DNA of 64,000 nt from assembly GCF_038502225.1 (NCBI RefSeq), contig NC_091298.1, positions 40,227,925 through 40,291,924 of the forward strand. Reading direction: 5' to 3'. This document shows, piece by piece, positions 51,969 to 63,946 of the stretch (the stretch's first letter is position 1; each line of letters begins with the position of its first letter). The position numbers and the translations under genes are program-made. The notes under the pieces were generated by a model. It was not told the origin of the DNA, searched no databases, and saw nothing but the letters and a program-made list of their open reading frames with translations. This DNA is from Cherax quadricarinatus. Lineage: Eukaryota; Arthropoda; Malacostraca; Decapoda; Parastacidae.

Positions 51969-53177
51969 ATGGATGAATACCAGTTTTGGATGAACGCTGG
52001 AAGTAAGTTAGGAATAACAGGGAAAAATTTAGAATCTTTCATTAGTGCTAAGATCCAGGAAAGACTTGAAAGAGAGAGAATTGAGAGAGAAGAAAGACAG
52101 AAAGGGAAAGAGAAGAAGAAAAGGAGAGAGAGAGAGTCGAAAGAGAAGAGAAAAAGGAGAGAGAGAGAATTGAGAGAGAAATCCAAGAAAGACAGTTAGA
52201 AAGAGAGAGAGAAGACAAAAAAGCGCGTGATAGACTTGATCGTGAGGAGAGAGCGAGAGTACGTGAGGAACAAGCTAAGATACATGAGGAACAGGTTAAA
52301 TTAAGAGAACTTGAGGAAAGAGCAAAGGATAGAGAACGTGAAGAAAAAGCTAGAGAACGTGAAGAAAAAGCTAGAGAACGTAAAGAAAAAGCTAGAGAAC
52401 TTGAGTTAATAGAGAGAGAAAAGGATCACGAGCTCGAAAAATCTCGCCTTGAATTAGAGAATAAAAAGTTAACTTTTACACAACAACAATTAGAGGAAGG
52501 AGTAATGGAACAACATGCAGTCAGTGCACATATTCCAACACCTAATTTACCTCCCTTCACAGAGGGGGAAGACATAACTTCATACATTATCAGGTTTGAA
52601 AATACCGCTACCCTCTGTGAATGGCCTGCTGACACCTGGGCTACCAGGTTAGGAATGTTATTTTCTGGTACCGCTTTGAATATCTATGCAACTTTGTCGC
52701 AGGATATCATATGTAATTATAACCTACTGAAGAAGGCAATCCTTAAAGCATATCAAAAACCCACTAATTCTTACAGGAAAGATTTCAGGTATGCCACCTT
52801 ACAGACTGGCCAGAACTTTCAGCAGTTACAGGTAACACTCTTTCGTTTGTTCGACTTTTGGATAGAGAGTTCAGGAATTGATCACAGTTATGAATCTCTT
52901 AGACTTCATGGTTGCTGACCAGTTCCTGACAGCTCTTCCCCATCAGATACGAACATTCATTAGAGAACGTAACCTGATTAAAGCTGAGGAAGTTGCTGAG
53001 GCTGCTGACCTGTATGCCGAGGCTCACAATTCCTATAAAGACCTAAAGGGATCGAACCCTAAGGGCAAGGGTTCATCAGACCTGAAGAAATCAAAGCCCC
53101 TAGTGGAAAGTAAAATGACTTCTTTTATTCCTGTTTGTCATATGTGTGGTGTTAAGGGACATAAACGTCCAGATTGT
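51969..53177 (+). pseudogene. gag of Gmr1-like element, copy 2, with two frameshifts
   Basis: Starts MDEYQFWMNAGSKLGITG. A long E/R/K-rich coiled coil follows (52050-52490) with one frame break in a GA-rich tract near 52150. The capsid region then opens at 52505. It contains YIIRFENTATLCEWPADTWA and then the SCAN-like block VADQFLTALPHQIRTFIRER (52905-52965), after a 2-base loss at about 52905 seen by comparison with copy 1. The knuckle CHMCGVKGHKRPDC lies at 53136-53177. Apart from the two shifts the frame is open, so this copy decayed less than copy 1. Confidence 0.85.
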
Positions 53178-54780
53178 CCTAAGAAGGTCCAAAAAGTTGG
53201 AAGATGTTTTAAAGACTGTAATGATCAAGCACCCTTCTGTTCAGGAACAGTTAATGGACTTAATGTATCTACCATTTTACGAGACACTGGATGCACATGT
53301 ATAGTCATTTCTGATAAGCTGTTCCCTAACCTTAAAGAAACTCATTCCTCTGCTATACTTTCAAACTACTTGGGCCGTACGGACACTTTTCCTACCATCC
53401 GTTGTTACATTAGGTCTAATTGGTTCACAGGTTGGTCTGAAGCCGTACTAGCTCCCATCACTTCTTGCTTCTTACTTATAGGTAATGTAAAAGGTGCCAT
53501 TCTTCCTTCTGAGGTTGACCTTTCATCACCAAAGATGGATATAAGTGTTTCAGATCCTCTTCCTGTGGAGTCAGAGAAGCCGCTCGAAAGTTCAGATGAG
53601 ACAATGTCTCGCGATATTCATGTGGGATTAAAAACCAGTGATGCTACTCTCGAAAGCGAGGAAGTAGGATCACCGGTTCACTTGTTAGATGAAAGTGAAG
53701 ATATCACCTCCGATACCATAAATGTCTTGACTAGGGCTCAGACCAAAGCCCAGGCTTCTCCTACTGTCCATCCTTTGATTTTCCCTGACTTTAAGCCTTT
53801 AGACATATCGAAGGACTCCTTTGTCAATTTACAACGTAATTTCCCTTCTCTTCAGAATTGCCATAATGCCGCTAAACAAAATCAAGTTATCCAAAGGAAA
53901 AACTTTTCATATAAATTTGAATATATAAAAGGTATCTTGTACAAGTCAGTATTCAAATTAAATTCAGATGAGATTGACTATTCCATCTTAGTTGTTCCAA
54001 GTCAATGCAGAGAGACTGTTCTTAAAATGGCTCATGACCTGCCAGTGGCCGGACATTTCTCGCATCGTAAAACCTTAAATAAAATTAGGGAAACCTATTT
54101 TTGGCCAAAAATGTCCTCAGATATCACTACCTATTGTAGATCGTGTAAAGTTTGCCAACTGTCATCCTCCCGAGGTACCAGGCGAGTACCTATGGTCAAA
54201 ATGCCTATCTTTACGGTACCGTTTGAAAGAGTAGCTATTGACATCGTTGGTCCTTTATCTCCACTTTCATCTGGGGGACATAGATATATATTAACATTAG
54301 TTGATTATGCTTCGAGTTTCCCTGAAGCCATACCCTTAAAGACCATAACTACTACAGAGGTGGCTGAAGCCCTTTTGTCCATCTTCTCCAGAGTGGGCAT
54401 CCCTAGAGAAATTTTGTCTGACCATGGGACACAATTCACATCTGACTTAATGCAACATCTATACCAACTTCTGGGAGTGAAGGTTCTCTTCACCACACCC
54501 TATCATCCCAGCTGTAATGGGAGGATTGAGCGCCAGCATTCGATTCTCAAGTCCATTTTAAGGAAACCTTGCTCCCTAAACCTAAGGAGTGGCATCGTTA
54601 CCTACCCTGTGCTTTGTTTGCCATGAGGGAAGTTCCCAGTGATTATTTGGGGTTTTCACCTTTTGAACTTCTCTATGGTAGACAGGCCAGAGGCCCATTG
54701 TCCATCCTTCATGACTTATGGACTAATGAGGAGGTAAATGCTGAGGTTCAGTCTTCTTACCACCACCTCTCCAGGAGGTG
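53178..54780 (+). pseudogene. pol of Gmr1-like element, copy 2: protease directly followed by integrase
   Basis: The frame continues from gag without a stop to 54626. Protease: ILRDTGCTCIVISD (DTG at 53283-53291). After a 200-residue linker with VLTRAQTKAQ come the integrase H2C2 domain (HFSHRKTLNKIRETYFWPKM, then CRSCKVCQ, 54045-54160) and the catalytic core: AIDIVGPLSPLSSGGH, LSDHGTQFTSDLMQHLYQL, and NGRIERQHS supplying D, D and E. No RT lies between protease and integrase. A frame break near 54570 is followed by the integrase end (LGFSPFELLYGRQARGPLSI). The element is cut at about 54780 by a Tx1-like LINE, so RT/RNase H, expected downstream, is missing. Confidence 0.88.
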
Positions 54781-55386
54781 ACTGTGGTGCCTGAGTTGGA
54801 TGCACGTCCAAAGACATCATTGTGGAGTGAAGAGGTGGAGCAAGAGGAGCTGATTGAGGGGTCTTGTGTGACTACCTGGAGATCCTTCCTCTGTTGGCCC
54901 GGTTACGCTGGGTGAGGAGGGTAGGATGGTCATGGAAGAGAGAGTGGACGACACATTAGCGACTGTGCTGAAGGGATCGTTGGACACACCTGGAGAGGTG
55001 GAAGAGGAGGGGCTTGAATTATCCCTTGGGAATGTGTCTTGTATACTGTCCCAGGATGTAGAGGAGCTGGTTGAGAAACAGGCTGCTGGGATGGATGTCA
55101 TCACCGTGGAGGCGGTGGTGCATAACGAAGGCCTTCTGGAGGTGGCTATGGAGGCAGTGGGAGGATCATGCAAACGGGCGGCGGCATTGTCAGACTCTGA
55201 TGATGTCCTCACCCCGGCGCAGAGGCCAGGCAAGAAGGTGTGGGCAGAGGTGGCATGGGGCGGCCCTAAGGGGCCAAGGGGTCCGGTGGCGAATACTGGA
55301 AGACCTCCAGTGTCCGGTAGTGTACATGGTGGTAGATGCCAACAGGCATCTAAAGGCAGATCAGTGCTGACGGGGCACAAGGTATA
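54781..55386 (+). pseudogene. Tx1-like ORF1, C-terminal part, copy 2
   Basis: The frame 54926-55386 is E/V-rich, then DSDDVLTPAQRPGKKVWAEV, matching the tail of copy 1's ORF1. The RRM-like part and the knuckle are lost to 5' truncation. ORF2 begins right after it (about 55387). Confidence 0.65.
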
Positions 55387-56230
55387 GCTGGCTTGAAGTG
55401 TGTCTCAGTAAATGTAAATGGGTTGCGAGACAGAGTGAAGTGTATGTGGTTTGTGGGTTTTCTTCGAAGGTATGGAGCGGATGTAGCTTTTGTGCAAGAG
55501 CACATTTATAAAGCCAGATGTGAGTAAGTACTGGATGGATTTCGGGTGTTTGTTGTGCATTCAACTCAATTGAAAGAGGGGGTCGCCATCCTTCTCCAAG
55601 AGACCAACCCGTTTGTTGTGTATCGTAGTGAGGTAGGGGAGGAGGGGCGGGTCGTGCGAGTGGATGAGCTATGGATGGGGGTGAAGGTGGTGCTAGTGTG
55701 TGTATATGGGTCCGCAGAGGGGGATGGACGTGTCAAGACTGCCTTTGTGAGGGATGTGTTAGTGTACCACCTCCGGTCGCTCCCCCCCCATGGCGGTTGT
55801 GGGGGGTGACTGGAACTGTGTGGTGAGAAGGAAAAATGTGGAGCCTAGAGGGGCTGGGTTTCACTCTGTAGTGTTAGGGGATCTTTTGCGAGGGGCGGGA
55901 CTGTGGGATGTGGCTATGGGAGAGGCATGGGAGGTGGAGCACACGCTTGTGCGAGGAGGGTATGCTGCTCGTCTGGACCGTTTGTATGTAAACGCAGACT
56001 GCAAGGGTGGAAAGGGTGTGTGTGGTGGAAGTAGCATATTCAGATCATCGGGCAGTTTTCATTGAAGTAGGGTGGGATGGGTTGCCTAGGAGGCATAGGA
56101 GTTTTTGGAAATTGAATGTTAGGCTCCTTGCAGATGGAGGGGGAGGGAGGGGTTTGTGCAATTGGGGAGGGAGTTGTGGTCAGGGATGGGGGATGTTGGG
56201 CATATGTTGGCGTGGTGGGATGGAGTGGCA
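55387..56230 (+). pseudogene. Tx1-like ORF2 endonuclease, copy 2
   Basis: LKCVSVNVNGLRDRVKC begins the APE domain (N of SxNVNGLR). DVAFVQEH carries the Glu, EGVAILLQETNPFVV follows, then VVGGDWNCVVRRKNVEPRGA, and AYSDHRAVFIEV holds the SDH block. Frame breaks occur at about 55527 (in-frame stop), 55790 (C-run) and 56005. Confidence 0.8.
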
Positions 56231-58080
56231 AAGGAGAGGATCAGGGCGTATTATGTTAGGGCAAGGGGGAGGCTCAGATGACTTTTGGGCTTATAAGATA
56301 TTTAGAGGGGCGGTTGTGGGATTGTTATGGAAGAGGGGTGGGGGGCGGGGGTTACCCTGCAGAGGAAACAGAGGGGCTGAAGCAACGCATCAGGGAATTG
56401 CTGAATGAGAAGTTTAATGCAGTGCGGGTTAAGGGTGGGTTAGAGAAAGTTTTGTGGGGTGACAGGCCGTCAGCGTGTGTTCTGCGGGGGCAGCGGAAGC
56501 ATCAGGCGGCCACAGAGATGGAATGTTTGTTAGTGCAAGATGAGGTCGGAGGGTTTCGTGTGGGGCAGATGCTTCGTACGATGGAAGGGATGGGTTGTTA
56601 TGCGGATGAATGGTTCGACACTTCTTTGAGGAGTGTAGGTGTGCAAGAGGAAACGTTAGGGCAGTTGGGAAGGCATGTGGTCAATGTCCTGAGCAGGGGA
56701 CATTGAAAAAGGGGAGGTGTGGAAGGCATTATCGAATATGAGTAGGGATAAATCCCCCGGGAATCGACGGTCTGCCATGTGAGTTTTACTTACAAAATTG
56801 GGACATACTTAAGGAGTTCTTTGTGAGGTTGTTGAATGAGATGAAAAAAAGGGGTGAGCTGGGGTTTTTGCAGGCGATGGCGATGGTAGTCTTGGTCCTG
56901 AAGGTGGCCAGTCTGCACACGGTGAAGGACTGTAGGGTTATTTCTTTACTGTGTGCAGATTATAAGTTATTCGCTAAAATACTGGGGAATAGGTTGAAGT
57001 GTGTGATCAACAGGGTGGTGGCAGCGGGCCAGTATGGGGTGCCGGGAAGGACCATGTATGAAGAGCACGGGGTGATTTGGGGGTTTGTGGAGAGTGTGCA
57101 AGGGATGGAGGGTGGGGGATGTTGGCCTTAGATTGGCGTGCAGCATACGATAGTGTCGAGAGAGAAGCATTGTGGTGGATAATGAGGAGGCAAGGGTTTG
57201 GGGATGAGATTGTGAGGTGGATGCAAATGTTGTTTTATGGGGCAGGTGTATGGGTGCAGGTGAATGGGGGTGGAGCGGATCCCTATGTGTAGAGGTCTGC
57301 GGCAGGGTTGTCCTTTATCCCAATTACTTTTTGCGTGTTTGCAGGACCCGTTTTATAGAGCGGTGGTGGTATGTGTGAGGGGGGGGACAGGGGTGGGTAG
57401 GAAGAGGTGTGCCGGGAATTGTCGGTTATGTAGATGACACGACGATTCTTGTGCGGGAAGGGAAAGGTTTAGGAGGGGTGGGGAGGATTATGGACCTGTT
57501 TGGAGAGGCGACTGGTATGAGGGTGAATGTAGAGAAGTCTAAGTTTATTGGGTTGGGGGATTGGGAGGGGAAGGTGGTAGAGGTAGGTAGTGGGAGGTGG
57601 GGTGTTGTGGATAAGGTCAAGATTTGTAGGATTGAGTATATGCAGGATGCACAGCAAGCTAGGATGGTTAATTCAGGGAGTGTCATGGAGCGGGTGACTA
57701 GACGATTGGAAGGGTTGCGGTTGCGGTCAGGTCATTTAATGCTTCATCAGCGTGTCATTGTAGTAAATGTCTTACTATATAGTAAAATTTGGCATGTGGT
57801 CACTATGTACCCATTGTTGCAGTCAGATATTGGGGTATTATTGAGGAGAGTCTTTAGGTTTATTTTGGGGTCAGGATATAATTGGTTGCGGAGGGGGGGG
57901 ATTGTGACTCTCCCAGTGCGCAGAGGCGGGCTGGGGTTTATTAATTTAAAGAGTAGAATCATGGGTGTATATGTGAAGAGGGGGTTCCTCCTAGAGGGGG
58001 GGGGTTGTATAGGTGGTGGGCTGCACCTTTTGTATGAGGATGTTAGAAGATGGTGGGGAGGGAAGGATTTGCGTGTGTGA
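56231..58080 (+). pseudogene. Tx1-like ORF2 reverse transcriptase, copy 2
   Basis: VISLLCADYKLFAKILGNRL (56936-56995), QYGVPGRTMYEEHGVIWGFV, LALDWRAAYDSVEREALWW (motif A, 57124-57180), LRQGCPLSQLLFACLQDPFY (motif B, 57297-57355) and GYVDDTTILVREG (motif C, 57424-57462) are all present. The frame at 57409-58080 (223 aa) is continuous. Shifts at about 56700, 57130 and 57290 break the rest. Confidence 0.85.
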
Positions 58081-58714
58081 GGACATGATGCAGGTGCTTA
58101 TGTATGTTAGGGATGTGAAACACATGAGGATGAGGGTTTTAGAGAAAGTGGTGGAGAAAAGGGAGGTGGCGACAGTGGAAGGAGCGTATCCAATGTATGC
58201 ATGGGGGGGATATTTGGGGTAGGTTGTGTAGGCTACGCATCCGGCCGCGGGAGCAGGAGGTGATGCTCCGGTTCCTGCATGGTATCCTGCCATCAGGTAC
58301 GGTTCTTAGAGACTGGAGGATTCGAGAGGAGGGCATCTGTGGGGTTTGTGGGGGTGAGGATACAGCCTTTCATGCAGTCTATTTCTGTGAACGATTGGGG
58401 GACTTACGGGAGTGGATGGGGAGGGTTGTACGATGGGTGGGAGGGGGTGGATTTCGGTTTTGCGAGCTTTAAGTATGGATGTGGGAGGGGTGGGTATCCC
58501 TGTGCAGCGGGCGCTTGGTTACCTTATTGTGGATTTTGTGTTTGTGTCGTGGGCTATGAGGAGTCAGGTGGAGGTGGGGGTGCGTAAAAGAATATTGGCG
58601 GCAACCTTTTATCGTACGTTGGGTCGAAATCGGGTTCTTTACAGGATATGGTGGGAGCGGGATTTCCCTGTAAGTTATCGTGGTTTAGCGGTGGGGGTCC
58701 TCTTGGGGATGTAA
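58081..58714 (+). pseudogene. Tx1-like ORF2 C-terminal zinc-finger region, copy 2
   Basis: EGICGVCGGEDTAFHAVYFC (58328-58390) forms a C-x2-C...H-x4-C finger, typical of the ORF2 C-terminus in this LINE group. It follows LRFLHGILPSGTVLRDWRI and precedes LSMDVGGVGIPVQRAL and FYRTLGRNRVLYRIWWERDF. Frame changes occur near 58075 and 58220. Confidence 0.75.
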
Positions 58715-59815
58715 GAGGGGGAGGGGGTAAGGAGACGCGGCGGGCTGGTCTCCCCGGGGGGGGGCTAGTGTGTGAGAGTATGTATGTAACACCTATTATA
58801 TGTTAACAAAGAGGATTGGTGTTTTGTGGTGTGTAGGTTGAGAGTATTGGGTATGAGGTATGAGGTTTTCTATGTGTGTTGTAGCATATGGATATATTGT
58901 GCTTCTTTAATTATGGAGAAGTGTTAGGTGAGATTGTTCTTCATTGTATACTCGTGAATTCAACTCGTGTAACCTGTGTGTGCCTTTTATGACAAAATGG
59001 GGAAATAACATTTTTATGTTAAGAGAAATGATGTTTTATGGTGTGTAGGTTGTGAGAGTATGGGTATGAGGTCTGAGCTTTTCTATGTGTGTTGTAGCGT
59101 AAGTATATATTGTGCGACGTCTTCATAACATAGAGGTATAATGCAGGGCATTATGTTTTTAGACAAGTGTGCGCATTTTTATGGTCTGTGTTTATGGTGC
59201 TGGTTCTACCCCATAGGGTTAATGCAGCTATTCAAATGCGATATGTTTATCGCAAATGTACTTTTTTTCCATGTGCATATACCATATAGTGGAATTGTGA
59301 TGAGTGAACATTGCATGCCAGTATGGAGTAAGGTTTATGTTGTATGCATTGGGGCTGGTCACAAGGTTACATTATTTTGTTTTTTACATGGGGGGGGGGT
59401 ATGGTGCCAATACTATTGTATGCTGCAACCATTGTACTAGTTGCTCATAGTTTCTTGTGTTATGCATGGTGTCTTGTCTTTATGACCTGTTGTAGTGGCC
59501 GGTTGAGTTAATGTTTATACCACACACACTATCTTTTTTTTGTGTGTACCTAACCATGTATGAATAGGTATGAGCGGGTTCTAATAACATTAATAATATG
59601 TTATGCATTGTGTGTTTAGGTAGGAGTGTGTATTTATATTGTATTGTTGTGGTATAGGTTATTTTCCTTTTATAGTTAATGTTCAGTTGTTTATATGCGT
59701 TATGCTTATTGTGAGTGTAATGTTTATCCTTTGTGTTATGGTTTATATGTATTTCGGCCTTGGTCACAGTGTATCATATTCTTGTTATGTCGTGTTTTAA
59801 ATAAAATATAAAAAA
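58715..59815 (+). other. 3' UTR of Tx1-like LINE copy 2
   Basis: G- and T-rich, about 1.1 kb, without a gene. It contains two similar blocks (GTTTTGTGGTGTGTAGGTTG at 58819 and GTTTTATGGTGTGTAGGTTG at 59032), an internal duplication of about 213 bases offset. It ends in the AAATAAAATATAAAAA tail. Confidence 0.7.
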
Positions 59816-59829
59816 AAGATTCAACAAAG

Positions 59830-60200
59830 TGATAGAAATATTCCTTGGGGATTCTGCTCCATATTGACATACCATCAGACATGATGCAGATTTGCCTGCT
59901 GTACATTCATGTTGCGCTGCATATCTCCTGTTCCATCACATGCCGAAGGTATAAGCCAAGTTCTCTCCTACCATCTACGTATGGCAGCAGAAATTTCCAT
60001 TCATTAGGCCATGCAACGTCTTTTCAACCTGTCCAGTTCTGTTGAGATTGTATCCACTCTAGCTTCATTTTCCTGTTCGTAGCTGACAGGAGTGGAACCC
60101 TGTGTGGTTTTCTATTGCTGTAGCCCGTGTACTTCAAGGTTCGACGTGTTGTACCACTGTTGTAAGAAAAGTTCTCTGGGCGTTATCGCCCACAGAACTG
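59830..60200 (-). pseudogene. Tc1-like transposase scrap
   Basis: Minus-strand frames give NRKPHRVPLLSATN (the second HTH end) and EWIQSQQNWTG, then a stop, then KDVAWPNEWKFLLPYVDGRR. In active relatives this block reads AWSDESxFLL; here SDES is PNEW, so the first catalytic Asp is lost. Only about 100 residues remain and no terminal repeat is seen. It lies between two Tx1-like LINEs. Confidence 0.6.
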
Positions 60201-60376
60201 CAACTCACTGCATTTTTTGCTTTTCTCATCATTCTCTGTAACTAGATATTGCGACCCCTGAATGGGTCACAATGTATATAATGTATATTACCTATTCATG
60301 TAATTTTATATTGCTGGTATTTGCGATATTTGCTAAATCGTAAATATATTGCTTTATATTAATTTTTGACTTAGTT
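60201..60376. other. AT-rich spacer
   Basis: No feature recognised between the Tc1 scrap and the tail of LINE copy 3. Confidence 0.5.
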
Positions 60377-61448
60377 ATATTTTTTTTATATTTTATTTAA
60401 AACGTAATATTACAACATAAAAAATAAATATATAGAAAACCACCATCCCTTAACAAACAGGTATCCAAAATAGAATTCATAAGCACAATACACCATGTGA
60501 ATTGCGCAACATTCCGACAGTCGCTATATACACTTGGAGTCACCTAGGCTGTTCATCATGCATAAATAAAAATCAGATAAGAGCTTTGTGGCCACATATG
60601 TCATCCTAGTACAAAAATGCACTAAAAGACGTGCTATAATAAATCATATACCACTATCTCCTCCACCACAATAGATATTATATAATCACATAGCTAGACC
60701 TATAGCATATATGTTTAGGAACATATTTTATAATACTTTAAACATTATGACAAAATAATAAAACAAAACATCAATACACAAATAATATAATTACCATGCA
60801 AACATGCATCCTTATACCTGGACTAAATTTCCCTTGTATCGTAACTCTGACAGAATGATAATACACGAGGTCCAGTGAACCTTCTAACACAACCATCTTA
60901 CATCACTTTTCTGTTATATACAATTCACCACTAACACCACCTTGATCATCTCTCAAATGCTTTCCACTCAAGGCTTCCTAACCATAATATTGCCACTTAC
61001 GGCGTACATTACACATTACATAATAATGACGGTATTTATACCAGAGCTATCAATACTAAATAGATATTTAACAAAGTGTCGCATAACACTGAAGAATTTT
61101 TATTTATATGCTATTTAAAATCATACATAAGACAATATGTTAAGTTTATATTTCCAACACTTGTAACGATTTTTGTTTTTTTATCTTAAAGAACATTACT
61201 TTTAACACACACACTACATTCACACACATTCACCTCCATACCCAAAGCACTTTACACTTGCACACAGTTTTACTTGTTCCATTCCTGCAACAGCAACCGG
61301 AATCAGACTGGTTACCACCCAACCATAATCCGTTACACTACATACCATCCACCCATGTCATTCGCTAAAACCATGCCCATACACGCCACCACCCCTGAAA
61401 ACCCGTGAAAACCCGACTACCAAAGAAAACCAGTCCCCTACATGGTTA

Positions 61449-62362
61449 TCACTGTACCAATTGCAGGAGACGACTGACTGTAAGCTCTCTGTAGTTCTCT
61501 GGAAAACAAGCTCCCCACTGACTCCCATAAATAAGTTTGTTCCTACCAGCAGTCCTGTATATATGCGCTGCAATTGCCTTAATTCGAATCCTACCCCCAG
61601 CATCTCTCATTCCCCAGGAAATATACAGAAAATCCACTACCACATTCATAATCATCCTTTTTACCTCCCGTGATACCCCTTTTACCTCTAATGTTAAAGC
61701 TCGCAGGGTCTCTACATTACCCCCACCTAGCAGACAAAAAACCCTCGCCAACCACATCTGTATCTCCGTCAATTCTTCACAAAAATAAACCGCATGAAAT
61801 GCCGTTTCCAGCTCACCACACTGACTGTAGGACGGTTCCCTCACCAAACCCATTAAACTCAAAACTGCTTTTGAAGCTAGGATCCCCATCATGTCTGTAT
61901 ACCAACTCATGTACCCTAGGCATTAACCTGAGCCTCTGGAAGTCTTCCCATATCGTCCCCCAATCATACAATGGGTAGACCGATACGCCCTGCAGGATTT
62001 CCGTCCTCCCTCTCAATGATAGCAAACGCCCCACTTTAAGTCGCTCAACATCTTTAACCAATAACAAAACCGTCAGCATATCCTCATATTCAATTAACAA
62101 TTTACCTCCCCATCATCTCCGCACATCCCCCATCACCTTCCCCACTCTTACCCCTCTAGCCCTGACGAATGACTGTTTTACATATATGGCTTTCACCCTC
62201 GGCCCCAATGCTAAAAGACCCACTCCCCTTCTGCACACATTCGACATCACCACTTCCTTGCTCAGCCATGCCCTTCCAAAACCCCAAACATAACGTATAG
62301 CTCGTCTCTATATTTCTTGTACGTCCTGTGTTCTCAAAGGATACACTTCCACTATTCCCCAA
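61449..62362 (-). pseudogene. Tx1-like ORF2 C-terminal region, copy 3
   Basis: Frames give CGELETAFHAVYFCEELTEI (finger, with the first C of the pair replaced: SQCGE), LRALTLEVKGVSREVKRM, VDFLYISWGMRDAGGRIRIK and YRTAGRNKLIYGSQWGACFP. Three frame changes lie between 61800 and 62160. Confidence 0.75.
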
Positions 62363-62369
62363 AGCTTAC

Positions 62370-63946
62370 TTAAACCAGCCAATTAACTATTACCGCCCTC
62401 TGCTGTAATGTGACATCTCCCGCCGGTAAACCCCTTAATCTACTCACTACTTTCTCCATTACCCTCTCTGAATTTACCTGCCTAGCTTCCTGCGCATTTG
62501 CCATGTATAAAACTCCACAAATCTTCAAATTATCCACCACAGCCCACCCAAACTCCAACCCCATGCCCCACCCCCAAGCACCCACCACCAGTAAACACGA
62601 TTTCGCCCTATTAACTCTCATGCCAGACGCCTCCCCAAAAATCCCCAACACCCTCCCCACTGTATGCAATCCCTCCACTCCTATCAGGATAGTGGTATCA
62701 TCCACATATCCACAATGCCTAAGAGCCCTTCCCTCTCCCCATTTAATGCTCCCACCCCCTCAACGAGCCCATAGAACGGATGTTGTATGCACGCAAACAG
62801 AATTTGTGAAAGAGGGCACCCCTGCCTCAATCCCCTCTCCATTTTAACCAGCCTTCCCAATCTGCCATTAACTTGGACCCTTACCATAGCCGATGTGTAT
62901 AGTGTATCGACCCACCGCGCCACTCCCAGTCCAAACCCCAGATGCAACAAACAAGCCCTCAAAATTTTTCTATTCACACAGTCATATGCATTCTCCCAAT
63001 CAATACCCAAAAGTCCTCCCCCCTCGCAACCCTCTAAAAAGTCCCTTATGCGCCCATGCCCAACTCTCATACTTTGTCCCGGTATACCCATCTGACCCCT
63101 GTGTACAACCCCATCAATTACCTTTTTCATCCTATTACGTACTATCTTTGCAAAAATCTTGTAGTCAGAAAACATTAGTGAAATAGCTCTATACGCACTT
63201 AAAACACTCCCCACTTGCTTTTTGCGAACCAATACAACCACTCCAATACTTTGTGTCTGACTTAGCTTGCCCTCCTGCAGCATAGAATTCATGACCTCCA
63301 CCAGACAAGTCTTAATATGCTCCCAATGAACTCTGTAAAAATCATTTGAAATCCCATCGATGCCTGGTGCTTTTCCAGTACTCATGTTAAACACTGCCTC
63401 CTCAACTTCCCCCACACTAATCGCTCCTCCCATCTCCATCCCCTCCACGTCTTTCTGCCCTAACCCCCCCCCCTCCAACACTTCCTCAAAAGCATCGCCC
63501 TCCCCCCCTTTCTCCATTTCTCTCGAAACCAGCAATCAGTATAATTACTCACGCTTTCTCTAGTAGTAAGCACCTGACCCTTATGATATCCACCCATATC
63601 CTCGCTCACCTCTAATTGCAAAATAGTTGACTCCTTCTGCCTTACCCTAAAACATCTTAAAACACTTCCCGAAGGTTTATCCCCCCCACAATACAGCCTC
63701 CAATCCTGCCCTCACTCGCACGGCATCAAATCTGTCATTGTGTATCTCTGCCAGTCTACCCCGAAGCTGCTCCACGGTCCCATACTGCCTCCCCACTTCC
63801 TCCTCATAACACTCGTTCAGCTGACATTCCGAATAATTCTGTAACTCATACCTCCACCTGGCCTCTTCCCGTCCCCTATTTTTAAAGAATCCAGCAATAC
63901 CTGGCTTAGCTCGCTTCTCCCACCATTCCAAGACACACGACCCCAC
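62370..63946 (-). pseudogene. Tx1-like ORF2 reverse transcriptase, copy 3
   Basis: The frame 63535-62684 (283 aa) is unbroken and contains GKAPGIDGISNDFYRVHW, YRAISLMFSDYKIFAKIV, QMGIPGQSMRVGHGRIRDFL, LGIDWENAYDCVNRKIL (motif A with Asp) and LRQGCPLSQILFACIQHPFY (motif B). A one-base shift near 62700 splits motif C, with CGY(V)DDTTILIG recovered across two frames. A further frame at 63946-63677 holds the region before RT (ARWRYELQNYSECQLNECYE). Confidence 0.85.

Larger units (their letters stand above)
54781..59815 (+). mobile_element. L1/Tx1-like LINE, copy 2, 5'-truncated (5.0 kb)
   Basis: It begins inside ORF1 directly against the LTR element, as expected for 5' truncation on insertion, runs through ORF2, and ends in TTTTAAATAAAATATAAAAA at about 59796-59815. 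A related but clearly diverged family from copy 1. Confidence 0.85.

Noticed and set aside
54817..55380. Minus-strand 187-aa Ser/Pro/Thr-rich frame
   Set aside because: Opposite the ORF1 tail of LINE copy 2, which has a counterpart in copy 1; the antisense frame has none.
59480..59767. Minus-strand 95-aa frame
   Set aside because: Antisense of the LINE 3' UTR without any motif.
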